Shown here piece by piece: positions 1 through 10,739 of a stretch of DNA of 64,000 bases. Positions within the stretch are counted from its first letter, which is position 1. Every line of letters starts with the position of its first letter. Both the position numbers and the translations under genes were made by a program. The stretch is taken from positions 45,232 to 109,231 of the forward strand of contig NZ_JAGXFK010000018.1 of assembly GCF_024637375.1 (NCBI RefSeq), written 5' to 3'. This stretch comes from Sediminimonas sp. Lineage in GTDB: Bacteria > Pseudomonadota > Alphaproteobacteria > Rhodobacterales > Rhodobacteraceae. A model generated the notes under the pieces. It saw nothing but the letters and a program-made list of their open reading frames with translations, searched no databases and was not told the DNA's origin.

Positions 1-624
1 GATCGTCGACAGGAACTTGGCGCGCATTTCGGGGGTGTCCTCGCCCATGAACGAGGCCAGCAGCGGCGTCTCGCCCGCCACCGGGCAGATAGCATTGACG
101 CGCACCCCCGACGGGGCCAGTTCGACCGCCATGGTCTTGGTCGCGGTCACCATCCAGCCCTTCGAGGCGTTGTACCAGTTCAGGTTCGGGCGCGGGCTGA
201 TTCCGGCCGTGGACGCCACGTTCAGGATCGCGCCGCCGCGCGCCTTCATCCCCGTCACGAAGGCGCGCGCCATCAGGTAGACCGATTTGCAGTTGACCGC
301 GAAAACGCGATCGAAATCGGCCTCGCTGACATCTTCAAGGGGCGCGGGCATGTGGGTGATGCCGGCATTGTTGACGATGATATCCGGGGCGCCCATCTGC
401 GCCGCCACGGCCTCGGCCAGCCGTGCCACGCTGTCGCCATCGGCCACGTCGCAGGCTTTCCCAAACGCTCCGCCGCCCAGCTCGGCGGCCAGGTCCGCGG
501 CACCGTCACCGTTGATGTCCACCACCACCACGCGCGCGCCCTCGGCGGCGAGCTTGCGCGCGATACCAGCGCCAAAGCCGCTGGCGCCCCCTGTCACGAT
601 GGCCGTTTTTCCTGCAAGTCGCAT
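1..624 (-). CDS. SDR family oxidoreductase (partial, runs off the left edge)
   Basis: Reverse-strand translation from ATG at 624: MRLAGKTAIVTGGASGFGAGIARKLAAEGARV...NNAG...YNASKGW...; Rossmann TGxxxGxG, NNAG and YxxxK motifs. Confidence 0.88.
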   Translation of the reverse strand, partial: MRLAGKTAIVTGGASGFGAGIARKLAAEGARVVVVDINGDGAADLAAELGGGAFGKACDVADGDSVARLAEAVAAQMGAPDIIVNNAGITHMPAPLEDVSEADFDRVFAVNCKSVYLMARAFVTGMKARGGAILNVASTAGISPRPNLNWYNASKGWMVTATKTMAVELAPSGVRVNAICPVAGETPLLASFMGEDTPEMRAKFLSTI

Positions 625-660
625 GTCGCTGTCTCCTTTTTCATAGTGCCGCCAAAGCGG

Positions 661-2121
661 TCAGCCGTGCCGCGCCGCAACCGTTTTCAGCGTCGTGAAA
701 CCGTAAAGCGCCTCGAACCCCTTTTCGCGGCCGTGCCCCGATTTCCCGACCCCACCAAAGGGCAGTTCGACCCCGCCGCCGGCGCCGTAGTTGTTGAGAA
801 ACACCTGCCCGCAGCGCAGCGCCCGCGCCAGCCGCATCTGGCGCGCGCCGTCGCGGGTCCAGACGCTGGCGACAAGCCCGTAATCGGTGCCGTTGGCGAT
901 CTGCACTGCCTCGGCTTCATCCTCGAACGCGATCACCACCTGCACCGGGCCGAACACCTCTTCGCGTGCCAGCGCATGATCGGGGGAAACCCCGGTGAAA
1001 AGCGTGGGCGCCACGTAGTGCCCGCCGGCGGGCACATCGCCGATCTCCGCCCGCGCCGCGCAGGTCAGATCGGCACCCTGATCCAGGAAACCCAGCACGC
1101 GATCCTTCTGCGCGGCCGAGATCAGCGGCCCGACATCGGGGTCGTCCATCGCCGGCCCGACCCTGAGCGCGCGGTAGCGCTCGGCCATCCGCTCCACCAC
1201 CTCGTCAAGACGGTCGCGCTGGACCAGGATGCGCGAAGAGGCCGAACACGTCTGACCGCAATTCTGTACACCCGCGCCGACAAGGAACGGCAGCGCCGCG
1301 TCCAGGTCAGCATCTTCGAACACGATCTGCGGCGACTTTCCGCCAAGTTCCAGCGTTACCGGCACCACATTGGCCGCCGCCGCGGCCTGGATGGCGGCAC
1401 CCGTGGCGACCGAGCCGGTAAAGCTCAGGTGCTGGATGCCGGGATGCGCGCTCAGTGCCGCACCGGCCTCGGCCCCGAGCCCCGGCACCACGTTCAGCGC
1501 CCCGTCGGGCAGGCCAGCGGCACGCGCCATGTCGGCAAAGGCCAGCGCCGTCAGGCAGGCATCCTCGGCCGGCTTGAGCACGCAGGCGTTGCCGGTTGCT
1601 AGCGCCGCGCCGACCGACCGCCCGATGATCTGCATCGGGTAGTTCCAGGGCACGATATGGCCGGTCACGCCGTGCGGCTCGCGCAGGGTGTAGACGGTAT
1701 ACCCCTCCTGGAACGGGATCGTCTCGCCGTGCAGCTTGTCCGCCGCGCCGCCGTAGAATTCCATGTAGCGCGCCAGCGCCAGCGCGTCGGCGCGCGCCTG
1801 CGCCAGCGGCTTGCCCACGTCGCAGGCCTCGACCCAGGCCAAGTCCGCGACCCGCTCGGCCACCATGGCACCCAGCCGGGCCAGGATGCGGCCGCGCTCG
1901 AACGCGGGCATCCGCCCCCAGTCGCCATCGCGCGCCGCCTGCGCGGCCGCAACGGCGGCATCGACATCGGCGGCCTGCCCGCGCGCGATGGCCCCGATCA
2001 CCGCCCCGGTCGAAGGGTTTTCAAGCGGCAGGCTGCCACCGCCCGCGGGCGCCACCCATTGCCCGGCGATCAGGCACTTTCCGGGGTCGAACCACAGCTC
2101 GGAGTCTTGCGTCGTCATCAT
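661..2121 (-). CDS. NAD(P)-dependent aldehyde dehydrogenase
   Basis: ORF 486 aa; LELGGKSPQIVFEDAD and GQTCSASSRI catalytic Cys motif. Confidence 0.95.
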   Translation of the reverse strand: MMTTQDSELWFDPGKCLIAGQWVAPAGGGSLPLENPSTGAVIGAIARGQAADVDAAVAAAQAARDGDWGRMPAFERGRILARLGAMVAERVADLAWVEACDVGKPLAQARADALALARYMEFYGGAADKLHGETIPFQEGYTVYTLREPHGVTGHIVPWNYPMQIIGRSVGAALATGNACVLKPAEDACLTALAFADMARAAGLPDGALNVVPGLGAEAGAALSAHPGIQHLSFTGSVATGAAIQAAAAANVVPVTLELGGKSPQIVFEDADLDAALPFLVGAGVQNCGQTCSASSRILVQRDRLDEVVERMAERYRALRVGPAMDDPDVGPLISAAQKDRVLGFLDQGADLTCAARAEIGDVPAGGHYVAPTLFTGVSPDHALAREEVFGPVQVVIAFEDEAEAVQIANGTDYGLVASVWTRDGARQMRLARALRCGQVFLNNYGAGGGVELPFGGVGKSGHGREKGFEALYGFTTLKTVAARHG

Positions 2122-3704
2122 GCCTTCCTTTCAGCTTCGGTCGCCAACCGCGGCGCCGCGGCGATCAGCTTTCTGGTGTAGTCGTGTTGCGGCGCGTCGA
2201 AAACCTGTGCCGTTTCGCCCTGCTCGACGATTTCGCCGGCCTGCATCACCAGCACCCGATCGGTGATCGACTGCACCACGCTCAGGTCATGGCTGATGAA
2301 CAGGTAGGAGAGACCGTACTCACCCTGCAACCGCGCCAGCAGGTCCAGTATCTGCGCCCGGATCGACACGTCGAGCGCCGAAACCGCCTCGTCGAGGATC
2401 AGTATCTCGGGCCGCAATATCAGCGCCCGCGCGATGGCGATGCGCTGGCGCTGGCCGCCGCTGAACTCGTGGATGTATCGGTCCATCGCGTCGGGCTCCA
2501 TACCGACATCGGTCAGCACCCGCGCCACGCGGTCGCGCCAGTCGTCGGGGCGCGCGGCCATCAGGTGGAACGGCTCGGCGACCAGCCGCGCCACCTTCCA
2601 GCGCGGATTGAAGCTGCCGTAAGGGTCCTGGAAGACCACCTGTATCCCCGCGCGCAACGCGTTGGGAAAGCCGCGCCCGACGGAATGGCCAAAGGCGCGG
2701 ATTTCGCCGCCCTGCACCGATTCGAGCCCCAGAATGGCACGGGTCAGGGTGGACTTGCCGCAACCCGATTCGCCGACCAGCCCCAGGCTTTCGCCCTTGC
2801 GTAGCTGGAACGAAACGTCGTTGACGGCGCGGAACGCCCCGTCGCCGCCCCACCAGCCCTTGCGCCGGATCGCGTAGTCGCGCACCACGCCGCGCACGTC
2901 CAGCAGAACATCGCTTGGCGCCTCTACCGGGCGCTCGGGCTGATGCGACGACGCCGCCAGCAGAGCGCGCGAATAGGGATGGCGCATGTTGTCCAGCAGC
3001 CAGCCGGCGGCGCCGCTTTCCACCACCTCGCCGTCACGCATGATGACGATCTCGTCGGCCATGTCGGCCACCACCGCCAGGTCGTGACTGATCAGCATCA
3101 GGCCCATGCCTTCCTCGCGCACCAGCCGCTTGAGCAGGTCCAGGATCTCGGCCTGCGTTATCACGTCGAGCGCGGTCGTCGGCTCGTCCGCGATCAGAAG
3201 TTTCGGGCGCAGCGCGATCGCCATGGCGATGACCACGCGCTGACGCTGCCCGCCCGACAGCTCGTGCGGGTAACGCGACATCGGAAACCGCCCGGGCGGC
3301 AACTCGGCCCGGGTCAGGGCATCGGCGGCGCGCTCCATCGCCTCGGCGCGGGTGACACGTTCGTGGACCAGGATCGTCTCGGCCACCTGCGCGCCGATGG
3401 TCTGCAACGGGTTCAGCGCCGTCATCGGTTCCTGGAACACCATGCCCGCATCGCGCCCGCGCACGCGGCACAGCGCCGGCTCGGACAATGTCAGAACCTC
3501 CTGACCTGCGAGCGTGATGCGGCCGGTGCAGTGCGCGCCGCGTGGCAGAAGCTGCATCACCGAAAGCGCCGTCATCGACTTGCCGCTGCCCGATTCGCCG
3601 ATCACGCCCACGATCTGCCCGGCCGCGACGGCAAGGCTGACCTCGCGCAGGATCGGCAGGCCATGCACGTTCATGTCAAGCTTGTCTATCCGCAGCAGGG
3701 TCAT
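2118..3704 (-). CDS. Peptide/opine ABC transporter, fused tandem ATP-binding protein (DppD-DppF type)
   Basis: ORF 528 aa with two Walker A (GESGSGKS, GESGCGKS) and two LSGGQ/FSGGQRQR signatures. Confidence 0.95.
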   Translation of the reverse strand: MTLLRIDKLDMNVHGLPILREVSLAVAAGQIVGVIGESGSGKSMTALSVMQLLPRGAHCTGRITLAGQEVLTLSEPALCRVRGRDAGMVFQEPMTALNPLQTIGAQVAETILVHERVTRAEAMERAADALTRAELPPGRFPMSRYPHELSGGQRQRVVIAMAIALRPKLLIADEPTTALDVITQAEILDLLKRLVREEGMGLMLISHDLAVVADMADEIVIMRDGEVVESGAAGWLLDNMRHPYSRALLAASSHQPERPVEAPSDVLLDVRGVVRDYAIRRKGWWGGDGAFRAVNDVSFQLRKGESLGLVGESGCGKSTLTRAILGLESVQGGEIRAFGHSVGRGFPNALRAGIQVVFQDPYGSFNPRWKVARLVAEPFHLMAARPDDWRDRVARVLTDVGMEPDAMDRYIHEFSGGQRQRIAIARALILRPEILILDEAVSALDVSIRAQILDLLARLQGEYGLSYLFISHDLSVVQSITDRVLVMQAGEIVEQGETAQVFDAPQHDYTRKLIAAAPRLATEAERKA

Positions 3705-4549
3705 CGACCCGCCCTGCGCAGTTGCGGGTCCAGAAGGTCGCGCAACCCGTCGCCCGTCAGGTTGAGCCCGAGAACCGTCAGCAGGATCGCCATGCCCGGA
3801 AAGATCGTCATGTGCGGCGCCAGCGAGATCATCGTCTGGCTGTCAGCCAGCATCCGCCCCCAACTGGGCGTGGGCGGCTGCGCGCCGAGGCCGACATAGC
3901 TCAGCCCCGCCTCGGCCAGGATGCCAAGGCTGAACTGGATCGTGCCCTGCACGATCAGCAGGTTGGTCACGTTGGGCAGGATGTGCTCGACGCTGATGCG
4001 CGCCGCGCCCTTGCCCGCCACGCGCGCGGCCAGAACATAGTCGCGCGTCCACAGGCTCAGCGCCCCCGAGCGTGTCAGACGCGCGAAGACGGGGATGTTG
4101 AATATACCGATAGCGATGATCGCGTTCACCGCACTGGCGCCGAAAACGGCGGTGATCATGATCGCGATCAGCAGCGCCGGAAAGGCAAAGACCAGGTCGT
4201 TACCGCGCATGATGACCTCGTCCAGCAGGCTGCCCTTGTGCGCCGCCGCCGCCAGCCCCAGCGGCACCCCCAGCCCCATGCCGATACCCACGGCGACAAG
4301 CGCAACCGCGATCGAGGTGCGCGCGCCAACCATGATCATGCTCAGGATGTCGCGACCGAAATGATCGGTCCCCAGCGGGTGCGCCGGGGCGGGCAGGGTC
4401 ATCTTGTTGGCGATGTCCAGCGCGGTGATATCGTAGGGCGTCCACGCCAGACTGACCAGCGCAGCCCCGGTGAACACCAGCGTCAGCAGCGCCCCCACCA
4501 GCAGGCTCCGCCCCCGCGCGGCGGCCAGAATCGCATCACGCGCGCTCAT
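3701..4549 (-). CDS. ABC transporter permease (DppC type)
   Basis: ORF 282 aa; HPLGTDHFGRDILSMIMVGARTS is typical of DppC/OppC. Confidence 0.93.
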   Translation of the reverse strand: MSARDAILAAARGRSLLVGALLTLVFTGAALVSLAWTPYDITALDIANKMTLPAPAHPLGTDHFGRDILSMIMVGARTSIAVALVAVGIGMGLGVPLGLAAAAHKGSLLDEVIMRGNDLVFAFPALLIAIMITAVFGASAVNAIIAIGIFNIPVFARLTRSGALSLWTRDYVLAARVAGKGAARISVEHILPNVTNLLIVQGTIQFSLGILAEAGLSYVGLGAQPPTPSWGRMLADSQTMISLAPHMTIFPGMAILLTVLGLNLTGDGLRDLLDPQLRRAGR

Positions 4550-5502
4550 CTTGACCGCCTCAGCCGCGGATCGACCGCGGCATAGGTCAAATCAACGACG
4601 AAGTTCACCATGATCACCGCGAAGACCAGCAGCATCACCACCGATTCAACAACGATCAGGTCGCGCGCGCTGATGGCCTGGAACACCAGCCGCCCCAGGC
4701 CGGGCAGGAAGAACACGTTCTCAATGATGATTGCCCCCGCGATCAGGAACGAGAACTGCAACCCGATGATCGTCAGCACCGGGATCAGGGCATTGCGCAG
4801 CGCGTGCCGCCACAGCGTCTGACCACGGGTCAGCCCCTTGGCGCGCGCGGTGCGGATGAAATCCTCGCCCAGCGTGTCCAGCAGCGCAGAACGCATAACC
4901 CGCGTCAGGATCGCCGCCTGCGGCAGCGCCAGCGCCACCGCCGGCAGCGTGAGGCTGTGCATGGCAGGGCCGACCCCGGCATCCCAACCGGCGAACCCGC
5001 CGGCCGAGAACCAGCGCAGGTTGATGGCAAAGATCAGCACCATCAGCATGGCGAACCAGAAATTCGGGATCGCCACCCCCAGTTGCGTCAGCCCCATCAC
5101 CCCCAGGTCGACCCCCGACCCGCGACGCGCCGCCGCCCAGATGCCGGCGGGAATCGCCACAAGGGTGCTGAGCGCCAGCGCATACAGCGCCAGCGGCAGG
5201 CTGACCACAACCCGGTCGGCGATCATTTCGGACACCGGTGTGCGATAGGTGTAGGAGGTGCCGAAATCGCCCACCAGCATGCCGCCGACCCAGTCGGCAT
5301 AGCGCGCCACCGGACCGCGATCGAGACCCAGTTCCTCGCGCAAGGCGGCAAGGGTTTCCTCCTGCGCGTTGATCCCCAGCATGTTGGCCGCCGGGTCGCC
5401 CGGCACCACCTCGAGCGCCAGAAAGATCACCGCGCTGGCCACGACCAGGCTGACCGCCAGCGACAGCAGCTTCTTGACCATGTAGCGCAGCATCGCACCC
5501 AC
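4546..5502 (-). CDS. ABC transporter permease (DppB type)
   Basis: ORF 318 aa; N-term MLRYMVKKLLSL..., EVVPGDPA, DFIRTARAKGL EAA motif. Confidence 0.93.
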   Translation of the reverse strand: MGAMLRYMVKKLLSLAVSLVVASAVIFLALEVVPGDPAANMLGINAQEETLAALREELGLDRGPVARYADWVGGMLVGDFGTSYTYRTPVSEMIADRVVVSLPLALYALALSTLVAIPAGIWAAARRGSGVDLGVMGLTQLGVAIPNFWFAMLMVLIFAINLRWFSAGGFAGWDAGVGPAMHSLTLPAVALALPQAAILTRVMRSALLDTLGEDFIRTARAKGLTRGQTLWRHALRNALIPVLTIIGLQFSFLIAGAIIIENVFFLPGLGRLVFQAISARDLIVVESVVMLLVFAVIMVNFVVDLTYAAVDPRLRRSR

Positions 5503-5549
5503 CGCCCATTACCAGATCGGGGCGTCCTGCCCCGGGAATTTCAGAAAAC

Positions 5550-5581
5550 CCGCCCCGGCCGCGCGCATCGCGCCGGGGCGG
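5550..5581 (-). terminator. GC-rich hairpin followed by T-rich tract on the minus strand (terminator or attenuator between SBP and permease genes)
   Basis: CCGCCCCGGC...GCCGGGGCGG 10-bp inverted repeat; minus strand continues TTTTCTG. Confidence 0.6.
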
Positions 5582-5591
5582 TATCGCGGCG

Positions 5592-7076
5592 TCAGTCGGC
5601 CCAGGACACGCCGGTCAGGTCGATCGCCTGCGTCGGCGCGTTCTTCCACAGCCCCTGAACGCCCGTCTTGGCGACGCTGAGCGACGCCAACTGGAACAGG
5701 TAGCCGTTGACATAGTCCTCCGCGATGATCCGCTGCGCCTTGCGCAACATCTCGCTGCGGGCTTCGGGTTCGGATTCGCCCTGAAGGTCGGTCATCAATT
5801 CGGTGAACGCGGGGTTGTCGTACTGGAAATAGTAGTCGGGGTCGGCATAGATGCCGATATCCATCGGCTCGGTATGGCTGACGATGGTCAGGCCGAAATC
5901 CTTGCCGCGAAACACCTGTTCCAGCCATTGCGCCCATTCCAGGTTGGTGATCTCGGTCTCGATCCCGACCTCGCGCAGTTGCGCCGCGATGATCTCGCCG
6001 CCACGCCGCGCATAAGACGGCGGCGGCAGCTTCAGCGTGGTGGTAAACCCGTCGGGATAGCCCGCCTCGGCCAGCAGGCTGCGCGCCAACTCGGGGTCGT
6101 GTGCGCTCTGGCCGGTGAGATCGACGTAATCGGGATGGTGCGGCGCGAAATGCGTCCCGATCGGTGTGCCGTAGCCGAACATCGCGCCGTCGATGATCGC
6201 CTGCCGGTCGATGGCGTGCGCCATCGCCTTGCGCACCTTCACGTCGTCGAAGGGTGGCTGCGCGTTGTTGGTCGACAGGATGGTTTCGCCCTCGGTCGAC
6301 CCGACCAGCACCTTGAACCGCGGGTCTGCATCGAACTGCGGCAGGTTCTCGGGCGCGGGAAAGCCGGAAAAGGCGTCGATATCCTCGGCCATCATAGCCG
6401 CGAAAGCCGCGGTCGGGTCCGAGATGAACTTGAAAGTCGCGCTCTCGAGGCCGGCCGGGGTGCCCCAGTAATCCTCGTTGCGGACGATGTCGATGCGGTC
6501 GCCCTGCGCCCAGTCGGCAAACCGAAACGCGCCGGTGCCCACCGGGTTGGTCTTGAGCTGATCGACGCTTTCGGGCGCCACGATCACCGCGTCGCCCCAG
6601 GCCATGTTGAACAGGAAACTGCCATCGGGCTGCGCCAGCGTCACGCGCACGGTCAGCGGGTCTACCACCTCGACCGTCTCGATCCCGGCGAAAAGCCCCT
6701 TCTGGGCGTTGGTGCTGTCCTCGCCCCGCGCCCGATCGAGCGAGAATTTCACGTCGCCGGCATCAAGCGCGGTTCCGTCATGGAATGTCACGCCTTCGTG
6801 CAGGTGGAACGTGTATATCCGCCCGTCGTCGGAGATGTCCCAGCTTTCGGCCAGCCCCGGGTTGACCGAGCCATCGGGCCCGAACCGCGTGAGCCCCTCG
6901 AAGATGTTGGCATAGGTTACCTGGTCGATTGCCCCGGCGGCGGCGCTCGTCGGGTCCAGGTGCGGCGGTTCAAGCTGCATGCCGATCACCAGATCGCCCT
7001 GCGCCTGCGCTGCTCCCATTCCCGCGATCAACGCCAGAACACTGGCCAGTCCGGTCGTGGTCGTCTTCGGTTTCAT
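5592..7076 (-). CDS. ABC transporter substrate-binding protein (peptide/opine family 5)
   Basis: ORF 494 aa; signal peptide, [42 protein letters not shown]. Confidence 0.95.
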   Translation of the reverse strand: MKPKTTTTGLASVLALIAGMGAAQAQGDLVIGMQLEPPHLDPTSAAAGAIDQVTYANIFEGLTRFGPDGSVNPGLAESWDISDDGRIYTFHLHEGVTFHDGTALDAGDVKFSLDRARGEDSTNAQKGLFAGIETVEVVDPLTVRVTLAQPDGSFLFNMAWGDAVIVAPESVDQLKTNPVGTGAFRFADWAQGDRIDIVRNEDYWGTPAGLESATFKFISDPTAAFAAMMAEDIDAFSGFPAPENLPQFDADPRFKVLVGSTEGETILSTNNAQPPFDDVKVRKAMAHAIDRQAIIDGAMFGYGTPIGTHFAPHHPDYVDLTGQSAHDPELARSLLAEAGYPDGFTTTLKLPPPSYARRGGEIIAAQLREVGIETEITNLEWAQWLEQVFRGKDFGLTIVSHTEPMDIGIYADPDYYFQYDNPAFTELMTDLQGESEPEARSEMLRKAQRIIAEDYVNGYLFQLASLSVAKTGVQGLWKNAPTQAIDLTGVSWAD

Positions 7077-7080
7077 TCGG

Positions 7081-8391
7081 TCATACCCCCTGTTTGTCGG
7101 CCATCCGGCCTTCTTCGGTCAGCAACCGGATCAGGGACAAGCCCATCACCCGCGCCGAGATCAGCATATCATCGACACCGACATATTCATCCGGTTTGTG
7201 CGCAAGGTCCAGAATCCCCGGCCCGTAGGCGATGCAATTGTGCAGCCGCCCGATCCGGTCGATATGTTTCTGGTCGTAGGTGCCCGGGCTGACCACGTAT
7301 TGCGGCGGCTGCCCGATGGTCTGCGCGATCGCGTCGGCGACCGTGCGCACCACCGGCGCCGATTTCTCGGTCATCGAGGGCAGCACGCTGTGCAACTCGC
7401 GGATGTCGAAACGGAACCCCTCGCGCCGCTCGGCCACCGCACGCAGCAACGCCATGACCTCTTCGCGGACCTCGGCGATATCTTCTTCGATCAGGAAACG
7501 CCGGTCGATCACCATGCGGCAACTGTCGGGCACGCAGGGCGCCGGCAGGCCGGTGTAATCCGCCGCCTGCTCGGATTCGCCACCATGGATCGAGTTGATG
7601 TTCAGCGTCGATTGCCGCGCGCCTTCGGGCACCACCGGCATGTCGGTGCGTTTGCGCGCCAGCGCCGGGAACAGGGTCTCTTCCATCTCGTGCATCACGG
7701 CGCCCATGTGGCGTACCGCGCAATCGCCCAGAAACGGCATCGAGCCGTGCGCGATCTCGCCATGGGTTTCGATCTCGGCCCACCAGACGCCGCGATGACC
7801 CAGGCAGATGCGATCCTTGTTCAGCGGCTCGGGGATGATGACATGCTGCACCCGGTCGGGCGCGAACCATCCCTTTTCGGCCAGGTAGGCCACACCGCCG
7901 AAGCCGCCCGATTCCTCGTCGGCGGTGCCGCTGATCTCGACCGCGCCGTCAAAGTCAGGACACACCTCAAGAAACGCCTCGGCGGCGATGATGCTGGCGG
8001 CCAGCCCCCCTTTCATGTCGCAGGCGCCGCGGCCGTAGATGCGGCCGTCCTTCAATTCGCCTCCGAACGGGTCGGTCGTCCAGCCGCGGCCAACCTCGAC
8101 CACGTCGATATGGCTGTTGAAATGAACGCACTCGCCGGCGCCACCGCCCTCGCGGCGCGCCACGATGTTCCAGCGCGGGTGGCGGTCGCTGTCGCCCAAT
8201 GCGCCGTGGGCGCGTACCAGGTGCGTCTCGAACCCCGCCGCGCCCAGCCGCCGGTCGAGGTAGTCGCAAATCTCGCGATAATTCTCGCCAGGCGGATTCA
8301 GCGTCGGGATGCGGATCAGATCCTGCGTCAACGCGACCAGGTCATCGCGCCGCGCCTCGACCGCCTCGACCAATCGTTCGGAAAGGGACAT
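7081..8391 (-). CDS. M20 family metallopeptidase (ArgE/DapE-like)
   Basis: [37 protein letters not shown]..., [15 protein letters not shown] motifs; ATG at 8391 chosen over the ORF maximum at 8658. Confidence 0.9.
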   Translation of the reverse strand: MSLSERLVEAVEARRDDLVALTQDLIRIPTLNPPGENYREICDYLDRRLGAAGFETHLVRAHGALGDSDRHPRWNIVARREGGGAGECVHFNSHIDVVEVGRGWTTDPFGGELKDGRIYGRGACDMKGGLAASIIAAEAFLEVCPDFDGAVEISGTADEESGGFGGVAYLAEKGWFAPDRVQHVIIPEPLNKDRICLGHRGVWWAEIETHGEIAHGSMPFLGDCAVRHMGAVMHEMEETLFPALARKRTDMPVVPEGARQSTLNINSIHGGESEQAADYTGLPAPCVPDSCRMVIDRRFLIEEDIAEVREEVMALLRAVAERREGFRFDIRELHSVLPSMTEKSAPVVRTVADAIAQTIGQPPQYVVSPGTYDQKHIDRIGRLHNCIAYGPGILDLAHKPDEYVGVDDMLISARVMGLSLIRLLTEEGRMADKQGV

Positions 8392-8443
8392 TCGCGCGCC
8401 TCGGTCCTGTTGCGTTGTCCGCCCGATCATGCTGCTCTGCACA

Positions 8444-8461
8444 TACGGTATCAATACCGTA
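8444..8461. promoter_or_regulatory. 18-bp perfect palindrome TACGGTATCAATACCGTA, candidate LuxR-type operator
   Basis: Lies in the 8392-8484 divergent intergenic region between the M20 peptidase and PAS-LuxR genes. Confidence 0.6.
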
Positions 8462-8484
8462 CAATTACGGGAATTAGGGTGTCC

Positions 8485-9027
8485 ATGACAGATTTCGCGC
8501 GCCTGGCCTTCGATGCCGCGCCTGTTGGGTTGGTGCTGACGGAGGCACGGGTGATTCGCGCCTGTAACGCCACCTTCGCAGCGATGACCGGGCACAGCGA
8601 AAGCGCGCTGCGCGACCGCAGTTTCCGTGTGCTCTATACATCGGACGACGAATTTCACCGTGTTCGCGATATCGGAATCGAGCTGCTACGCCGCGACGGG
8701 GCCTATAGCGACGAACGCCTGCTGCGTCGCGCCGATGGCGGGGCGGTGTGGTGCCGGTTTCGCGCCCGCACCCTTACACCAGAGAATCCGCTGGCGCGCG
8801 TGGTCATGAGCTTCGCCTCGATCGCGCCGCGCGACGGGCCACCGCTCAGCCCGCGCGAACGCGACGTGGTCAGCGGCCTGGCGCGCGGTCAAACCAGCAA
8901 GGAAATCGCCCGCGCCCTCGGCCTGTCGCCGCGCACCGTCGAGGACGTGCGCGCACGGCTGCTGAAAAAATACGGCGTGCGCAACGCCGCACTGCTGCTG
9001 GCCCGGCTCAGCGACCTGGGCCAGTGA
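8485..9027 (+). CDS. PAS domain-containing LuxR family transcriptional regulator
   Basis: [39 protein letters not shown]... (PAS) plus LSPREREV-type [50 protein letters not shown]. Confidence 0.9.
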   Translation: MTDFARLAFDAAPVGLVLTEARVIRACNATFAAMTGHSESALRDRSFRVLYTSDDEFHRVRDIGIELLRRDGAYSDERLLRRADGGAVWCRFRARTLTPENPLARVVMSFASIAPRDGPPLSPRERDVVSGLARGQTSKEIARALGLSPRTVEDVRARLLKKYGVRNAALLLARLSDLGQ

Positions 9028-9565
9028 GGCGCCGGCGCGACGCATCCGCCACGCCGACGCAGCAGGCGGCATCAACAGCCGATATGGCCGCCCACATCCA
9101 GCGGCTCCATCATCATCGTGCGCGCACCCTCGAACGGCGTCGGCTGCCACTGGCCACTGCGGCCCTCACCGGCCCATCCCCAGCGTCCGCCGCGGATCGT
9201 GCCCGTCTTCGACAGGACGTCGAAATCGAACCACCCGGTGCGCGCGCCATTTGTGAAGCGGCCGACAAAGCCGTTGCCGTCCCACATGCCCGCGATCACT
9301 CCCTTGTCGGCGTATTCCCCCAGGAGGAACAGATCACGCGAGGTAAGGTCGAGCATGCCATGGCGGCTTTCGTAGAGCCCGTCCAGAATCGCCCGATCCT
9401 GCCGCATGGTGCGCGTTGATCCCCCGCCGCGGGTGAAATTGCGCAGCGCGTCCGGGGCCGGGCCGGTGCGGCGGCCGGTCCATTCGCCCGCCGGCGGCTC
9501 ATCGTGCCAGGCCCAGATCCCGCCGAATCTTTCCGGGTCGTCATGGTTCAGCACGAACTGGAAGC

Positions 9566-10739
9566 TACTGTTCCGAGTCTGACGCTTCCTACCTATTTCC
9601 ACGGATTTCATCGAGAGCGTCCAGCGCGCGACGTTCCCGGGTGAGGATATCTTCGGCGGTTTTGGTCCATTTGAAGGGCGTCGGCGTCGTGTTGTGCTGC
9701 GTCAGGTAGTCGTAAATTGCGGCCTCCAGATCATCGACGCTGGTGTAACTGCCACGTCGGATGCGCTTGGACGTGATCTCAGCGAAGAAGCGCTCCACGA
9801 GGTTCAGCCACGAGGCGCTGGTCGGCGTGAAGTGGAGCTTGAAGCGTGGGTGCCTCGACAGCCAGGCCCGCACCTCGGGCGTTTTGTGCGTGGCGTAGTT
9901 GTCGAGCACCAGATGGACATCGCGCTTGGACGGCACGGCCTTGTCGATGTTGCGGAGAAACTTCAGGAATTCCCTGGCGCGGTGGCGCGGCATGCAGTCA
10001 CCGATGACCTTGCCCGACTTCACGTCGAGCGCCGCGAACAGAGTGGTCGTGCCGTGGCGCTTGTAATCGTGGGTCATCGTCGCTGCGCGACCCTTCTTGA
10101 GCGGCAGCCCCGGCTGGGTCCGGTCCAGCGCCTGGATCTGGGACTTCTCGTCGACACATAGCACCACCGCCCGCTCCGGCGGGTCGAGGTAGAGCCCAAC
10201 GATGTCGGTAACCTTCTCCTCGAACAGCGGGTCGTTCGAGACCTTGAAGCTGCGCGTCTGGTGCGGCTTCAGCCCGGCCTCGGCCCAGATGCGGCCCACG
10301 CTCGACGGCGAGATGCCCACCGCCTCGGCCATGGCGGAGCGGGTCCAGTGGGTGGCGTTCGGCGGGCTCTCCTGCACGGTCTTCGCGATCACCTTCAGGC
10401 GCGTCTCTTGAGGCAGAGGCGGCACACGCGAGGGACGGGTCTTGTCGCGCTTTAGCCCGTCCACGCCCTCGTCGAGGTAGCGCGCCTGCCACCGCCAGAC
10501 AGTGGGCTTCGACCTGTTCGCCCGCCGCATGATCTCGAAGGTGCCATGACCGTCTGCCGTCGCCAGAACGATCTCGGCCCGCCAGACGAGCTTGCGCGGC
10601 GTGTTGCGATTGGTGGTTAGAGCTTGAAGCTCGGCACGGTCGGCGGGGCTCAGATACAGGCAGATGTCATCGCGTCTCATGCGCCGATACTGACACGCCA
10701 ACTCACCGATGGGAATCCTACGTCAGGTGCCAAACACTA
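9566..10739 (-). mobile_element. IS630-family insertion sequence (about 1.17 kb) flanked by TA
   Basis: TA at 9566-9567 and 10738-10739; imperfect terminal inverted repeats (CTGTTCCGAGTCTGACG / GTGTTTGGCACCTGACG); encloses a transposase ORF. Confidence 0.85.
9589..10680 (-). CDS. IS630 family transposase
   Basis: MRRDDICLYLSPADRAELQALT...; HTH region and DDE residues in VDEKSQ, LDNYATHK, LNLVERFFAEI. Confidence 0.93.
   Translation of the reverse strand: MRRDDICLYLSPADRAELQALTTNRNTPRKLVWRAEIVLATADGHGTFEIMRRANRSKPTVWRWQARYLDEGVDGLKRDKTRPSRVPPLPQETRLKVIAKTVQESPPNATHWTRSAMAEAVGISPSSVGRIWAEAGLKPHQTRSFKVSNDPLFEEKVTDIVGLYLDPPERAVVLCVDEKSQIQALDRTQPGLPLKKGRAATMTHDYKRHGTTTLFAALDVKSGKVIGDCMPRHRAREFLKFLRNIDKAVPSKRDVHLVLDNYATHKTPEVRAWLSRHPRFKLHFTPTSASWLNLVERFFAEITSKRIRRGSYTSVDDLEAAIYDYLTQHNTTPTPFKWTKTAEDILTRERRALDALDEIRGNR

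Noticed and set aside
352-1602. 416-aa plus-strand ORF
   Set aside because: Antisense shadow of the aldehyde dehydrogenase; His/Arg-rich low-complexity translation typical of high-GC opposite frames.
6979-9027. 682-aa plus-strand ORF
   Set aside because: Only the last 181 aa (from 8485) look like a real protein (PAS-LuxR); the rest is antisense to the SBP and M20 peptidase genes.
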